Shown here: positions 8,139 through 16,730 of the stretch, in pieces
Layout of the letters: every line of letters begins with the position of its first letter
How positions within the stretch are numbered: the first letter of the stretch is position 1
Assembly: GCA_900315975.1 (NCBI GenBank)
Contig: ONBA01000005.1
Coordinates: forward strand, 1-64,000
Direction: 5' to 3'
DNA: 64,000 nt
Source: an uncultured Ruminococcus sp.
GTDB lineage: Bacteria > Bacillota_A > Clostridia > Oscillospirales > Ruminococcaceae
The notes under the pieces: generated by a model
Seen by the model: only the letters and a program-made list of their open reading frames with translations
The model's database searches: none
Told to the model about the DNA's origin: nothing
Translations under genes and position numbers: made by a program

Positions 8139-10502
8139 TTATTTGCCGAGCTTTTTAAGCTTCGCGTAATTTGCCATTATCTTTTTCGTACCGACCTTCT
8201 CGAACGCTATTTCAAGCATTGAATCGTTAGACATCGGCTTTACCGAGAGTATCGTTCCTTCTCCGAAAATGCTGTGAGCAACCTTTTCGCCGACAGTGTA
8301 TGTGACACTCTCCTTAGCAGCGCCGGAACTGCGCTTTTCTCGTGCAAGCTGCTGCTGTAATGAGGACGAACGAACTTCCGTTACTGAGTTATCCTTCTCC
8401 TCTATGCGGCTGCGTACTGCTGCTGCATTGTCGTTCTTGTAAATCATGTCTCTGCCTATCTCACGGATAAAGCGTGATGTAACATTGTGCTGAGTCTGTC
8501 CGAAAAGCATCCTTCGGCTTGCACTTGTTATATAGAGCATACTACGTGCACGGGTTATCGCTACGTACGCAAGGCGGCGTTCTTCCTCGGTATCTTCTTC
8601 GCTGTCGAGTGAGCGTGAACTCGGGAATATACCGTCTTCAAGTCCGGTTACGAAAACATTGTCAAATTCAAGTCCCTTAGCAGAATGAATGGTCATGAGA
8701 GTAACCCTGTCCTCAGAACCGTCATCACGGTCAGCCTCGGTATAGAGTGCGACTTCTTCAAGGAATCCGCTTAGTGACGGCTCTTCCGCAGTGTTCATGT
8801 ACTGCACGATAGAGGTACGAAGTTCCTCAACGTTTTCGGTCTTGGTATCGCCATTTTCAAGAGCTTTGAGACTGTCGAGATAGCCTGTTTCATCAAGCAC
8901 TGCGTCAAGGAGTTCATCAAGCGGAAGAGTTTCTGCTTTCTCCATGAGCGAGGTGAACATCGCTGACGCATTTTTCAGAGCCGTAGTCTTTTTGGCAAGC
9001 GGAGCATAGTCCTCGCAGTGCGAGATGACCTCATATGCATTGAGTTTAAGGTCACGGCTTATGTCGTCGATAAGGGCGATAGTCGAGTCACCTATTCCCC
9101 TCTTCGGTTCATTGATTATGCGTCTGAATCTGAGCATATCATTAGGATTGTTTATAAAAGCAAGGTATGAAATGATGTCCTTGATTTCCTTACGGTCGTA
9201 GAAACGCATACCGCCGTACACTCTGTATGGGATATTCGCCTTGACAAGTGCACGTTCAATAGTATTAGACTGCGCGTTCATACGGTAAAGTACGGCATTA
9301 CGCGAATATTTTCCGGTTTCGCCGTGGTCTTTTTTTATGGTATCAGCAATGAACTGCGCTTCATCATTTTCGTCATAAGCCTTGTACCAGTATATCTGTT
9401 CGCCCTTCTGTCCGTCAGTCCACAGTGTCTTCGCCTTACGGCTGCTGTTATTGGATATAACAGAATTTGCGGCATCAAGGATAGTCTGTGTAGAGCGGTA
9501 ATTCTGCTCAAGACGTATTACCTTCGCGCCTTCAAACTGCGACTCGAATCCGAGAATATTCTCAATATTCGCTCCGCGGAACTTGTAAATACTCTGGTCA
9601 TCGTCACCAACAACACAGATATTGCGGTGTCCGGCAGAGAGCATGGAAACAAGCAGGAACTGTACATGGTTAGTGTCCTGATACTCGTCAACCATTATGT
9701 ACTTATACTTATTGCGATATTTTTCAAGCACGTCAGGGAAGGTTCTGAACAGCTCAACTGTCTTACAGAGAATATCGTCAAAATCCAGTGCATTCGCTGC
9801 CTGAAGACGCTCGCTGTAGAGCTTGTAAAGCTTGGCGATGGTCTTTTTCCGGTAATCCATACCTGCTTCTTCACGCAGTTCTTCAGGAGTAATCATTTTG
9901 TCCTTGGCACTGCTTATCTCGGCAAGTACTGATCTCGGAGCGAGCTGTTTTTCTGAGACATCAAGCTCTGCCATTACATTTTTCATGAGCCGCTGACTGT
10001 CGTCGGAATCGTAAATCGTGAAGTCTCTGCCGTAGCCGAGAGCCTCTATCTCACTGCGGAGAATCCTCACGCACGCAGAATGGAACGTCGAAGCATTTAT
10101 CATTCCTGCTTCTTCCCCAAGCATTGCAGCAAGTCGCTCTTTTAGTTCACCTGCGGCTTTATTTGTAAATGTAATAGCGAGTATATTCCACGGTTTTACC
10201 GGTTCACTTGCAATTATCGAACGCATAAAATCGAAGTCGTCCTCTTCTCCGGCAGCGTATGCTTTGAGGAAAGATGCGTCCATATCACTGATTTCCTGTG
10301 CTTCAGAATAATACGCATTGCCGAAATTTATCATGTTTGCGATACGATTTACTATGACTGTGGTCTTTCCGCTTCCTGCGCCCGCAAGCACAAGAACGGG
10401 TCCGTTCACTGTAAAAACAGCCTCACGCTGTCTGTCATTCATGCGGCTGAAATACTTTTCAAGTGCAGCCTTTTTCAGTTTCATGAAAGAATCCCTGTCC
10501 AT
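8139..10502 (-). CDS. pcrA: ATP-dependent DNA helicase PcrA (UvrD/Rep family)
   Basis: 787 residues; a superfamily 1A 3'-5' helicase for repair and for clearing replication-transcription conflicts. Motif I is LAGAGSGKTT, motif II MVDEYQDTN, motif III VVGDDDQSIYKFRG, motif IV LEQNYRS, motif V TIHSAKGLEFDNVFV and motif VI AYVAITRARSMLYI. The C-terminal 50 residues (GEKVAHSIFGEGTILSV...) form the Tudor-like RNA-polymerase-binding domain of PcrA. AGGGAG is 8 bases before the ATG at 10502 but too close to the ATG at 10508, so 10502 is chosen. A 54-residue insertion early in the sequence (DMDASFLKAYAAGEEDDFDF region), between motifs I and Ia, is longer than in Bacillus PcrA. First gene of a pcrA-pyk operon. 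Confidence 0.95.
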   Translation of the reverse strand: MDRDSFMKLKKAALEKYFSRMNDRQREAVFTVNGPVLVLAGAGSGKTTVIVNRIANMINFGNAYYSEAQEISDMDASFLKAYAAGEEDDFDFMRSIIASEPVKPWNILAITFTNKAAGELKERLAAMLGEEAGMINASTFHSACVRILRSEIEALGYGRDFTIYDSDDSQRLMKNVMAELDVSEKQLAPRSVLAEISSAKDKMITPEELREEAGMDYRKKTIAKLYKLYSERLQAANALDFDDILCKTVELFRTFPDVLEKYRNKYKYIMVDEYQDTNHVQFLLVSMLSAGHRNICVVGDDDQSIYKFRGANIENILGFESQFEGAKVIRLEQNYRSTQTILDAANSVISNNSSRKAKTLWTDGQKGEQIYWYKAYDENDEAQFIADTIKKDHGETGKYSRNAVLYRMNAQSNTIERALVKANIPYRVYGGMRFYDRKEIKDIISYLAFINNPNDMLRFRRIINEPKRGIGDSTIALIDDISRDLKLNAYEVISHCEDYAPLAKKTTALKNASAMFTSLMEKAETLPLDELLDAVLDETGYLDSLKALENGDTKTENVEELRTSIVQYMNTAEEPSLSGFLEEVALYTEADRDDGSEDRVTLMTIHSAKGLEFDNVFVTGLEDGIFPSSRSLDSEEDTEEERRLAYVAITRARSMLYITSASRRMLFGQTQHNVTSRFIREIGRDMIYKNDNAAAVRSRIEEKDNSVTEVRSSSLQQQLAREKRSSGAAKESVTYTVGEKVAHSIFGEGTILSVKPMSNDSMLEIAFEKVGTKKIMANYAKLKKLGK

Positions 10503-10612
10503 AAACATTCTCCCTAATAATGATTTATGATGTTTTTTACTTGTTTCATCCCTTTGAGAATCCGATTTCCCAACTACAATAAATGCATAGCAGCATTTAA
10601 AAACTTACTTTT

Positions 10613-10641
10613 ATTATAACACATCTTTTCATAAATATCAA
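10613..10641 (-). promoter_or_regulatory. Promoter for pcrA-pyk
   Basis: On the minus strand TTGATA (10641-10636), 17 bases, TATAAT (10618-10613). The leader before pcrA is about 105 bases. Confidence 0.65.
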
Positions 10642-10741
10642 TATAAATTTATAAGAAGATTTCTATAGTAAAGCAAACACAATTTGAAGCAAGTACAGTT
10701 CAGCAAAATGTTAATTATTTGTGTATTTTTAATATTTTCTA

Positions 10742-10770
10742 TTGACGGCAGGCATACTATGGTGTATAAT
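10742..10770 (+). promoter_or_regulatory. Promoter for the glgA operon
   Basis: TTGACG (10742-10747), 17 bases, TATAAT (10765-10770): one mismatch from consensus. glgA starts 56 bases later. Confidence 0.75.
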
Positions 10771-10826
10771 ATATCATGTAAAGCTGCATACGTTTGCAGC
10801 AATCTTTAAAGAACGGAGTTGACAGC

Positions 10827-12281
10827 ATGAATAATATTCTTTTCGCTGCATCAGAATGTGTACCATTCATTAAAACTGGCGGTCTCGCTGACGTTGTCGG
10901 CGCTCTTCCGCAGTATCTCAACAAAGACGAATTTGACGTAAGAGTAATCCTCCCTTACTATACTTGTATACCCGCTCGATTCCGCGACAATTTCAAATAT
11001 GTCACACACTTCTATATGGACTACGGTATGCGTACCGACGGTGTTCATGTAGGTATAATGGAATATGAATACAACGGCATTAAGTATTACTTCGTTGACA
11101 ACGAGTACTATTTCAAGTGCGACAAGCCCTACTCATCCGATATCAAGTGGGATATCGAACGCTTTACCTTCTTCTGCAAAGCTGTTCTCGCTATCCTTCC
11201 GGTAATCGGCTTCCGCCCTGACATAATCCACTGTCACGACTGGCAGTCAGCTCTTATCCCTGTATTCATGCACTCAACTTTTGCTACAAACCCATTCTAT
11301 AGCTCAACTAAGACTATCATGACCATTCACAACCTTAAATTCCAGGGTGTGTTTGATATCGATACATTCAAGTATAACACCGCTCTGCCGGATTATATGT
11401 TCACGTCAGATAAGCTTGAATTCCACAAGGACGCTAATATGCTCAAGGGTGGTCTCGTTTATTCCGACTATATCACAACAGTCTCAGAAACATACGCAGA
11501 GGAAATAAAGTATCCGTTCTTCGGCGAACAGCTCGACGGTCTCCTTCGTGCACGTTCTGCTTCACTGCGCGGTATAGTAAACGGAATCGACTACAAAGTG
11601 TTCGACCCTTCAAATGACAAGAAGATATTCGCTGAGTTCAACTCAAAGAACGTGAAGGCTCAGAAAGCTGTAAACAAGGAAAAATTACAGGCTGAACTCG
11701 GTCTGCCGGTTGATAAGGATAAGTACATGATCGCTATCATTTCACGTCTTACCGACCAGAAGGGTCTCGACCTCGTCAACTATGCTATCGAACGCATCTG
11801 CGATGAGAATACACAGTTCGTCATCATCGGTACAGGTGAGCAGAGATATGAGAATATGTTCAAGCATTACCAGTGGAAGTACCCTGAGAGAGTTTCCGCT
11901 AACATCTGCTATTCCGATGAACTCGCTCACAAGCTTTATGCTGCTGCAGACACAATGCTCATGCCTTCTCTCTTTGAGCCTTGCGGTCTCACTCAGCTTA
12001 TCGCACTCCGCTACGGTACTATTCCGATCGTCCGTGAAACAGGCGGTCTTAAAGATACTGTTACACCGTATAACGAATACGACGGAACCGGTACCGGTTT
12101 CTCATTCGCTAACTACAACGGCGACGAAATGCTCGGCGCTATCAACTACTCCAAGTCTGTATACTACGACCACCGCGCAGAATGGGATAAAATGGTCGTT
12201 CGCGGTATGGAAGCTGACTTCTCATGGAACAGCTCTGCTCGTCAGTACGAAGGTATGTACAGCTGGATGATCAATTGGTAA
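10827..12281 (+). CDS. glgA: Glycogen synthase (ADP-glucose)
   Basis: 484 residues, normal for bacterial GlgA (GT5). It transfers glucose from ADP-glucose to alpha-1,4-glucan. The N-terminal KTGGLADVVGALP carries the ADP-glucose-binding KxGGL lysine, HDWQSALIP is typical, and the C-terminal Rossmann domain has SRLTDQKGLDL and the SLFEPCGLTQLIALRYGT donor-site motif with both catalytic-region glutamates. The ATG at 10827 follows CGGAG; an upstream in-frame ATG at 10794 lies in the leader and lacks a ribosome site. The stop TAA is followed directly by the next ATG. Its partner genes glgB and glgC are 50 kb away at the other end of the window. Confidence 0.96.
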   Translation: MNNILFAASECVPFIKTGGLADVVGALPQYLNKDEFDVRVILPYYTCIPARFRDNFKYVTHFYMDYGMRTDGVHVGIMEYEYNGIKYYFVDNEYYFKCDKPYSSDIKWDIERFTFFCKAVLAILPVIGFRPDIIHCHDWQSALIPVFMHSTFATNPFYSSTKTIMTIHNLKFQGVFDIDTFKYNTALPDYMFTSDKLEFHKDANMLKGGLVYSDYITTVSETYAEEIKYPFFGEQLDGLLRARSASLRGIVNGIDYKVFDPSNDKKIFAEFNSKNVKAQKAVNKEKLQAELGLPVDKDKYMIAIISRLTDQKGLDLVNYAIERICDENTQFVIIGTGEQRYENMFKHYQWKYPERVSANICYSDELAHKLYAAADTMLMPSLFEPCGLTQLIALRYGTIPIVRETGGLKDTVTPYNEYDGTGTGFSFANYNGDEMLGAINYSKSVYYDHRAEWDKMVVRGMEADFSWNSSARQYEGMYSWMINW

Positions 12282-12950
12282 ATGAACGCAAATAACATCA
12301 TTAAAGGCGCAGTCTTTGACATGGACGGACTTATGATAGATACTGAAAAGCTCTATCTCCTCTACTGGAAAAAGGCTGCTGCTGACTTCGGCTATGACAT
12401 GAAAGATGAACACGTTTACGCAATCAGAAGTCTTGCCCGGAAGTACTCTATCCCTATGCTCAAAAGCTTCTTCGGCGAAGACTTTCCTACAGAGGAAGTT
12501 CGCGCACGCAGAACCGAACTGATAAACGCTCATATCGAAAAAAACGGCATTGATCTCAAAAAGGGTCTCTTTGAACTGCTTAACTGGCTCAAAGATCACG
12601 GTGTAAAGCTTGCTGTCGCTACTGCGACTCCTCGCGAGCGTGCAACTCTATATCTCAGAAAAATCAACGCACTTGATCTTTTCGATACTGTAGTGTGCGG
12701 AGACATGATCGCAAACGGCAAACCTGACCCCGACATCTATCTTACAGCTGCAAGAGAACTCGATCTCCCGCCGGAACAGTGTGCCGCATTCGAGGATTCG
12801 CCTAATGGCATTAAAGCCGCTCACGCAGCCGGATGTCACGCTATCATGATACCTGACATGACTCCGCCTGACGACGAAATAATTCCCCTGCTGAGTGCTG
12901 TTTATCCCGACCTCGCTCAGGCAATATCCTACTTTGAAGGGAGGGTCTGA
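12282..12950 (+). CDS. HAD-superfamily phosphatase, beta-phosphoglucomutase-like
   Basis: 222 residues. HAD motif I is VFDMDGLMIDTE, with the nucleophile and acid-base aspartates. Motif II is in AVATATPRERA and motif III/IV is in KPDPDIY ... AFEDSPNGIKAA, with a four-helix cap between. The DxD..T pattern and the cap type match the beta-phosphoglucomutase/phosphatase subfamily; whether it is a mutase or a sugar-phosphate phosphatase cannot be told from sequence. It begins at the base after the glgA stop, so it is translationally coupled and probably acts on a sugar phosphate related to glycogen synthesis. Confidence 0.85.
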   Translation: MNANNIIKGAVFDMDGLMIDTEKLYLLYWKKAAADFGYDMKDEHVYAIRSLARKYSIPMLKSFFGEDFPTEEVRARRTELINAHIEKNGIDLKKGLFELLNWLKDHGVKLAVATATPRERATLYLRKINALDLFDTVVCGDMIANGKPDPDIYLTAARELDLPPEQCAAFEDSPNGIKAAHAAGCHAIMIPDMTPPDDEIIPLLSAVYPDLAQAISYFEGRV

Positions 12951-12951
12951 A

Positions 12952-13215
12952 TTGCCGAGCAAAACAAGTGTATCAAAGATATTTGAGGTTCCGAAATTTT
13001 ATTATTTTGAAAGTAAGAACGACTACTCCGGCAGTGTCGGCGATTTTGCTTACAAGATAAAATACGGCGAAAACCTTACTGCCCTTACTTGGCACGGACG
13101 TCTTTGCTCCGAAAAGGCTGACATCGAACACGAAAAGGAATTTCCGCTTTCTCAGGAAGGCTTCGACGAAATGATCAAGTGGATCGAGGAAATGTACTCA
13201 CTCGGAAACAAATAA
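12952..13215 (+). CDS. Small conserved-looking protein of unknown function
   Basis: 87 residues if started at the TTG at 12952, which has GGAGGG 6 bases upstream inside the end of the HAD gene and lies one base after its stop. A longer frame from 12895 lacks a ribosome site. The sequence is a compact mixed alpha/beta fold with FYYFESKNDYSGS, TWHGRLCSEKADIEHEKEF and an amphipathic C-terminal helix. I do not recognise a family. It is the third gene of the glgA operon and is followed by a terminator. Confidence 0.7.
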   Translation: MPSKTSVSKIFEVPKFYYFESKNDYSGSVGDFAYKIKYGENLTALTWHGRLCSEKADIEHEKEFPLSQEGFDEMIKWIEEMYSLGNK

Positions 13216-13218
13216 GAA

Positions 13219-13252
13219 AAGCGGTCAACGTGATGTTGACCGCTTATTTTTA
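13219..13252. terminator. Bidirectional terminator between glgA operon and PASTA pseudokinase
   Basis: AAGCGGTCAAC (13219-13229) pairs perfectly with GTTGACCGCTT (13235-13245), then ATTTTTATT. It serves the plus-strand operon and can also serve the convergent kinase gene. Confidence 0.85.
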
Positions 13253-15238
13253 TTCTTCTATGTGTCCGAACTCAGCAGGTGTTTCAGCTTCTGTAGGAGC
13301 TTCTGTCTGTACTGGTGCTTCTGTCTGCTGCTGCGGAGCTTCTGTCTGCTGTGGAGCTTCCGTCTGCTGCTGTGGAGCCTCAGTCTGCTGCTGTGAAGTT
13401 TCTGCCTGAGTTGCCGGCTGTGTCTCCGGCGGAGCTACATTTGCGTCCTCGGGGAGATAGTAAACTATAAGCTTCTTACCGTCCTTATTGCTGTAATAAG
13501 TACCTGGAGCTACGGTCTTACCATCTACCTGAAGCTGTGTTATCGTATTCGGATAACCCCATGTATTATTCGATACAACAAGTGAGAAGTTTGAAATACC
13601 GGCTTCCTTGAGTCGGTTTTCATACTGTGATACGGTAAGTCCGTTGTAATCAGGAATATTTGCGCCTTCCTTGCCCTTACTTACCTTTACCTTTACGGTA
13701 CATCCCTGTGAAACGTCTGTACCCGGTTCGATATCCTGTTCAAGTATAACATCGGCTTCTTTCTCATTGTCATAATCATAAGTTGCCTCGAACTTGAAGT
13801 AATCCTTATACTTCTCCTCTGTCAGACTGAAGAACTTGCCGACAAGGTCAGGCATTTCTGTATCCGGCTTTGCTTCTGTAGCTGTAGTGGGTTCGGTTTC
13901 ACTTGTAACTATATTCTCTGAAAGTGACGACGATGAACGCGAGAAATCAGTCTCTTCCTCATCGGTATTCGAGAATGCTTTCAGTATGAACACGCCTATT
14001 ATCAGTAGTATCGCAAGGAAAAGTATACCTATTATTATCGGTATTTTTATACGGTCAACTGTGTTGACTTTCTCGTAATTATACTCTTCCTCATAGTCGT
14101 CCTGCGGGTCGTTGTAATAATACGGCTGACGCGGAGGCTGCTGCTGATATGGCTCATTATAATAATTCTGCGGCTGCGGCTCACGCTGATAAACAGGCTG
14201 CTGCGGCGATTCATTATAAGAGTGGTTCATCTCCTGACGCGGAGGTTCAGGAGTATATGCAGCTCTGACCGGAGCAGGCTGCTCAAAAAGACGTGTAACA
14301 AGTTCGGTTATGGTCTGTATACGGTCTCTGCCGTTGAGGTGCATACCTTCCATTATAACGCGTGAAACGTGCGGCGGGATGCTGTTATTGAGCATAGCAG
14401 GCTCACACAGATCGTCGTGCTTCATTCTGTCAACGGAATCAGCAGGCATACAGCCTGTAAGAGTTCTGTAAAGCAAAGCACAGACTCCGTAGACATCAGT
14501 CCATGAACCCTGTCTGCTTGAACTGCTTGCTGAATACTGTTCAGGTGCGGCATAACCCTTGAAAAGCTCATACTCTAATCCGGCATTTGCAGTTCTTACA
14601 GCTGAAACGCAGAATCCTGAGAGTTTCAGCTCGCCCTTATCGTTGATATACACCGTATCAGGACTGATAGCACGATGAATTATTCCTGCGTTGTGAAGAA
14701 TGCCTATCGTCGTGAAAAGCGGCGGGAATATCTTTGAGACCTGTTCCCAACTGAGTTCTCCTGCATTATCCTTGAGGTAATCAAGCATTTTTACACCATT
14801 GATATGCTCAAAAACTGTATAAGTCGTGTTGTTCTCAGCGAACATATCAAGCACAGGATTTATATTTGAATTGTTCCTTAGCCTTGCTATCGACTTATTA
14901 AGCTCAGTATATTCAGCCATGAAAGCCTTATACTTTGCAAGATTATTATAATTAACGCTTATAGTTGCCCTGTTTCTTACTCTTGTACAGAGTGTTACAG
15001 GCATATACTCCCTCAGCATAACTTTACAGCCGGTGGAGATATCATGACCAATATACGTTGCTCCCTCACCGTTCGAGCTGAGAAGTATACCAACGAGGTA
15101 TCTGTCACGGAGGACGGTACCGGGTATTATGTACATAGGATCATATGGAGTTTTGTCGTCGAATCCGCAGTGGGGGCAGATATGCAAGTCGGAATCGTAC
15201 TTTTCCATACATCTGTAACAGAATCTACGTTCTCCCAA
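13250..15238 (-). CDS. Zinc-ribbon PASTA receptor with a predicted pseudokinase domain
   Basis: 662 residues from a TTG start at 15238, chosen because AAAGGAGG lies 7 bases upstream; no ATG fits. The order is: zinc ribbon (Cys 7, 10, 21, 24), protein-kinase fold (about 40-310), Gln/Pro/Tyr-rich linker, one membrane helix (about 396-421), two PASTA repeats (about 450-595) and a TEAPQQQ-repeat tail. PASTA repeats bind peptidoglycan or muropeptides in PrkC/PknB-like receptors. The kinase domain has lost key residues: HRD is HRA (188-190), the catalytic-loop Asn is Thr 195, DFG is SGF (207-209), and the usual VAIK lysine is Arg 76. It is therefore likely a non-catalytic sensor or scaffold. This reading is strong for residue loss and inferential for function. 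Confidence 0.85.
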   Translation of the reverse strand: MGERRFCYRCMEKYDSDLHICPHCGFDDKTPYDPMYIIPGTVLRDRYLVGILLSSNGEGATYIGHDISTGCKVMLREYMPVTLCTRVRNRATISVNYNNLAKYKAFMAEYTELNKSIARLRNNSNINPVLDMFAENNTTYTVFEHINGVKMLDYLKDNAGELSWEQVSKIFPPLFTTIGILHNAGIIHRAISPDTVYINDKGELKLSGFCVSAVRTANAGLEYELFKGYAAPEQYSASSSSRQGSWTDVYGVCALLYRTLTGCMPADSVDRMKHDDLCEPAMLNNSIPPHVSRVIMEGMHLNGRDRIQTITELVTRLFEQPAPVRAAYTPEPPRQEMNHSYNESPQQPVYQREPQPQNYYNEPYQQQPPRQPYYYNDPQDDYEEEYNYEKVNTVDRIKIPIIIGILFLAILLIIGVFILKAFSNTDEEETDFSRSSSSLSENIVTSETEPTTATEAKPDTEMPDLVGKFFSLTEEKYKDYFKFEATYDYDNEKEADVILEQDIEPGTDVSQGCTVKVKVSKGKEGANIPDYNGLTVSQYENRLKEAGISNFSLVVSNNTWGYPNTITQLQVDGKTVAPGTYYSNKDGKKLIVYYLPEDANVAPPETQPATQAETSQQQTEAPQQQTEAPQQTEAPQQQTEAPVQTEAPTEAETPAEFGHIEE
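13284..13410. repeat. In-frame tandem repeat encoding Q-T-E-A-P units
   Basis: About six degenerate copies of a 15-21 base unit (core GGAGCTTCTGTCTG and its variants on the plus strand). They encode the TEAPQQQ-type tail of the PASTA protein. Copy number may vary between strains. Confidence 0.75.
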
Positions 15239-15267
15239 AGCAGCTCCTCCTTTACGTAACAAAGATA

Positions 15268-15290
15268 ATGATACCTAATAATGGTATCAT
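15268..15290. promoter_or_regulatory. Possible operator palindrome in the pseudokinase leader
   Basis: ATGATACC (15268-15275) and GGTATCAT (15283-15290) form a perfect 8-base inverted repeat with a 7-base spacer. It lies between the -10 box and the ribosome site of the pseudokinase gene, where a repressor or an RNA hairpin could act. Confidence 0.45.
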
Positions 15291-15294
15291 ATCT

Positions 15295-15323
15295 ATTTTA
15301 TCAGTATTTTAGTAAAATGTCAA
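15295..15323 (-). promoter_or_regulatory. Promoter for the PASTA pseudokinase gene
   Basis: On the minus strand TTGACA (15323-15318), 17 bases, TAAAAT (15300-15295). Confidence 0.7.
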
Positions 15324-15441
15324 CCTAAAAATTGAATTATACACTCGCACAAGCGAAATTGTATTAATTTTGTAATAAATAGGCTTACCGATGTACTCAA
15401 TTTGTAATAATTACATCTGATTATACGTTTCGTAAGCGTGC

Positions 15442-16707
15442 TCAGGGCTTCAGAAGTTCCTGTGCGGCAAGCATTACTCCAAGTTTTCCGCTTGTATAGG
15501 TTATACCGCCCTGCATCCATACCGCATATGGTTCACGAAGCGGTGCGTCGGCTGAAAGCTCTATTGATGCGCCCATTGTGAACGCTCCTGCCGCCATGAT
15601 AACCTGATCTGTATAACCGGGCATATCCCACGGCTCAGGAGTAACAAATGCGTCAACAGGTGCACCGCTCTGTATTCCTCGGCAGAATGCACAAAGCTTT
15701 TCAGGTGTACCGAGCTTAATAGCTGTTATTATATCCCCTCTCGGGTCGTCTTTACGCGGTGAGCACTCGTATCCGAGCATAGTGAAAAGTTCACTTGCAA
15801 ATGCAGATGTTTTAAGTGCGGCGGCAACTACATCAGGTGCCATGAACCATCCAAGCAGTATCTCACGGTTCATGCCGAGTGTACAGCCTACCTCCTTGCC
15901 CATGCCTACGCAGGTAAGACGATATGCGCACTTCTCTACAAGGTCGGCTCTGCCGGCGATGTATCCGCCTGTACGAGCAATTCCGCCGCCTGCATTCTTG
16001 ATGAGTGAACCGATGAATATGTCAGCGCCTGCGTCGGACGGTTCGCGCACGTCCACGAACTCGCCGTAACAGTTATCGACCATTACCACTGCTTCCGGCT
16101 CGCCTTTCTTTATAGCTCTGACCATTTTTTCTATGTCATCAACTGTGAACGCAAGACGCAGTGAGTATCCGCGTGAACGCTGAATATACGCAACCTTTGC
16201 ACCCTTTACTGCCGCAGTGATGCCCTCGTAATCGGGAGTTCCGTCTGCGAGGAGGTCGACCTGACCGTACTCAACACCGTAGTCCATGAGCGAACCGTTA
16301 CCCTTTTCTCCGGCAATTCCTATAACCTCTTCAAGCGTGTCATAGGGTTTTCCGGTAACAGAAACTATCTTGTCGCCTGTACGCAGAACTCCGAACAATG
16401 CTGTTGAGAGTGCATGAGTTCCTGATACGAAATTAGCACGAACAAGTGCGTCCTCAGTACCCAGTACCTGCGCAAAGACCTTGTCTATAACATCTCTGCC
16501 GATGTCACCGTAGCCGTAGCCGGTCGAACCGTAAAAGCACTGTTCACTTACACGGTTATCAGCAAAGGCTTTAAGTACCTTTGCACCGCATAATTCAGCT
16601 GTCTCCTCAATTTTGCGGAATGCCGCCTGACAGTTTTCCTCTGCTTTTTCTGCAAGCTCCATAAGCTTTGCGTCGAAGCCGTATATATTTGAAATTTCCT
16701 TATTCAT
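15442..16707 (-). CDS. Methionine gamma-lyase family protein (aluminium-resistance type PLP enzyme)
   Basis: 421 residues, typical for the Alum_res/methionine gamma-lyase-like family of PLP-dependent enzymes (fold type I). The PLP-binding lysine lies in IGSLIKNAGGGIA, and an aspartate/tyrosine motif is in VMVDNCYGEF. ANFVSGTHALSTALFG is the cofactor phosphate-binding region. The family is widespread in Firmicutes, often labelled aluminium resistance, and the physiological substrate is unsettled; Cys/Met C-S lyase activity is the usual prediction. It is the last gene of the M42-M42-GNAT operon, 23 bases after the GNAT gene. Confidence 0.88.
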   Translation of the reverse strand: MNKEISNIYGFDAKLMELAEKAEENCQAAFRKIEETAELCGAKVLKAFADNRVSEQCFYGSTGYGYGDIGRDVIDKVFAQVLGTEDALVRANFVSGTHALSTALFGVLRTGDKIVSVTGKPYDTLEEVIGIAGEKGNGSLMDYGVEYGQVDLLADGTPDYEGITAAVKGAKVAYIQRSRGYSLRLAFTVDDIEKMVRAIKKGEPEAVVMVDNCYGEFVDVREPSDAGADIFIGSLIKNAGGGIARTGGYIAGRADLVEKCAYRLTCVGMGKEVGCTLGMNREILLGWFMAPDVVAAALKTSAFASELFTMLGYECSPRKDDPRGDIITAIKLGTPEKLCAFCRGIQSGAPVDAFVTPEPWDMPGYTDQVIMAAGAFTMGASIELSADAPLREPYAVWMQGGITYTSGKLGVMLAAQELLKP

Positions 16708-16730
16708 CGTAAACCTTCTTTGTAATAGTA

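Larger units (their letters stand above)
10503..10826. other. Divergent intergenic region between pcrA and glgA
   Basis: 324 AT-rich bases without a gene. It contains back-to-back sigma-A promoters for pcrA-pyk and glgA, about 100 bases apart. No operator palindrome or riboswitch was recognised. Confidence 0.7.

Noticed and set aside
13284..13410. Repeat cluster considered as CRISPR
   Set aside because: Units are in-frame, degenerate and have no unique spacers; they encode a TEAPQQQ tail.
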